Source: Chloroflexota bacterium
GTDB taxonomy: Bacteria > Chloroflexota > Dehalococcoidia > Plut-88900
Reading direction: 5' to 3'
Length of the DNA stretch: 13,208 nt
NCBI GenBank assembly: GCA_022566235.1
Contig: JADFJI010000023.1
Coordinates: 1-13,208, forward strand
A model generated the notes under the pieces. It was not told where the DNA came from. It did not search any database and was given only the letters and a program-made list of their open reading frames with translations. Positions 13,125 through 13,208 of this stretch are shown in pieces. Each line of letters starts with the position of its first letter. Position 1 is the stretch's first letter. The position numbers were made by a program, and so were the translations under genes.

Positions 13125-13208
13125 ATGACACGCATCCTCAGCCGCCCGTGCGCGCGCGGCTTGCTGCTCGTCGCGCTCGCGCTCGCGGCGTGCCACGACA
13201 GCGACCAT
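13125..13208 (+). CDS. Start of a lipoprotein gene (partial, runs off the window)
   Basis: From the ATG at 13125 the frame reads MTRILSRPCARGLLLVALAL then AACHDSDH. It has a basic N-region (R3, R7, R11), a hydrophobic core (LLLVALAL) and a lipobox LAAC with the lipidated Cys at residue 23. This is a textbook signal peptide II, so the product should be exported and anchored to a membrane. The mature protein is cut off after five residues, so its function cannot be said. A weak AAGG lies about 10 bp upstream. The GC-rich codon use differs strongly from the ilv genes and suggests another organism, such as a proteobacterium or myxobacterium. Confidence 0.6.
   Translation, partial: MTRILSRPCARGLLLVALALAACHDSDH

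Noticed and set aside
12801..13208. Minus-strand open frames at the right edge
   Set aside because: Arg/Ala-rich translations typical of GC-rich shadow frames. The plus-strand lipoprotein signal peptide is a better reading of the end.
1..13208. A new defence or mobile system
   Set aside because: Apart from the toxin-antitoxin pair there is no transposase, integrase, nuclease-helicase or reverse-transcriptase motif in any frame I read. The core of the window is ordinary branched-chain amino acid synthesis.

Overview
The window looks like a metagenomic contig from a moderately high-GC bacterium, most plausibly a Chloroflexota (Dehalococcoidia or SAR202-type) lineage. That placement is an inference. 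It rests on an ilv-leu-cimA cluster under a class I T-box leader, a VapBC45-type toxin-antitoxin pair, an F420-type luciferase-like monooxygenase, and degenerate dispersed repeats built on a CTTCGAC...CTCAGGAC core.

Layout. Bases 1-80 hold the 3' end of an unidentified plus-strand gene. Bases 107-1540 hold two tandem TenA-family paralogues on the minus strand. Bases 1541-1993 are a regulatory gap with a perfect 12-bp-arm palindrome lying over a candidate promoter. Bases 1994-3072 hold a visibly lower-GC DUF433 antitoxin-like gene and a PIN-like toxin gene that overlap by ATGA. Bases 3073-3559 hold a strong sigma-A-type promoter and a complete T-box leader with antiterminator and terminator. 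Bases 3560-11492 hold ilvB, ilvN, ilvC, leuA, leuB and cimA, all on the plus strand. Bases 11493-11757 are repeat-bearing spacer. From 11758 a luciferase-like monooxygenase gene runs on the minus strand and loses its N-terminus near 12640.

How the genes work together. IlvBN and IlvC make the acetohydroxy acids and then the dihydroxy acids of valine, leucine and isoleucine synthesis. LeuA starts the leucine branch and LeuB carries out its oxidative step. CimA makes citramalate from pyruvate and acetyl-CoA, so isoleucine can be made without threonine. LeuB may also act in that citramalate route. The isomerase LeuCD and the dehydratase IlvD are not in the window. The usual leuCD slot between leuA and leuB holds only about 190 bp with short degenerate repeats. 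The leader probably senses uncharged tRNA-Leu through a CUC specifier.

The last ~570 bp do not belong with the rest. The monooxygenase runs into a fragment of an ECF-type sigma factor on the opposite strand. That runs into very GC-rich DNA ending in the start of a lipoprotein gene. This reads as two successive chimeric joins, more likely an assembly artefact than a natural arrangement.

I did not find a convincing new multi-gene system. The most useful leads are the divergence of active-site tyrosines between the two TenA copies, the layered control sites around the toxin-antitoxin and ilv promoters, the hairpin that carries the ilvC stop codon in its loop, and the opposite-orientation repeats flanking cimA.
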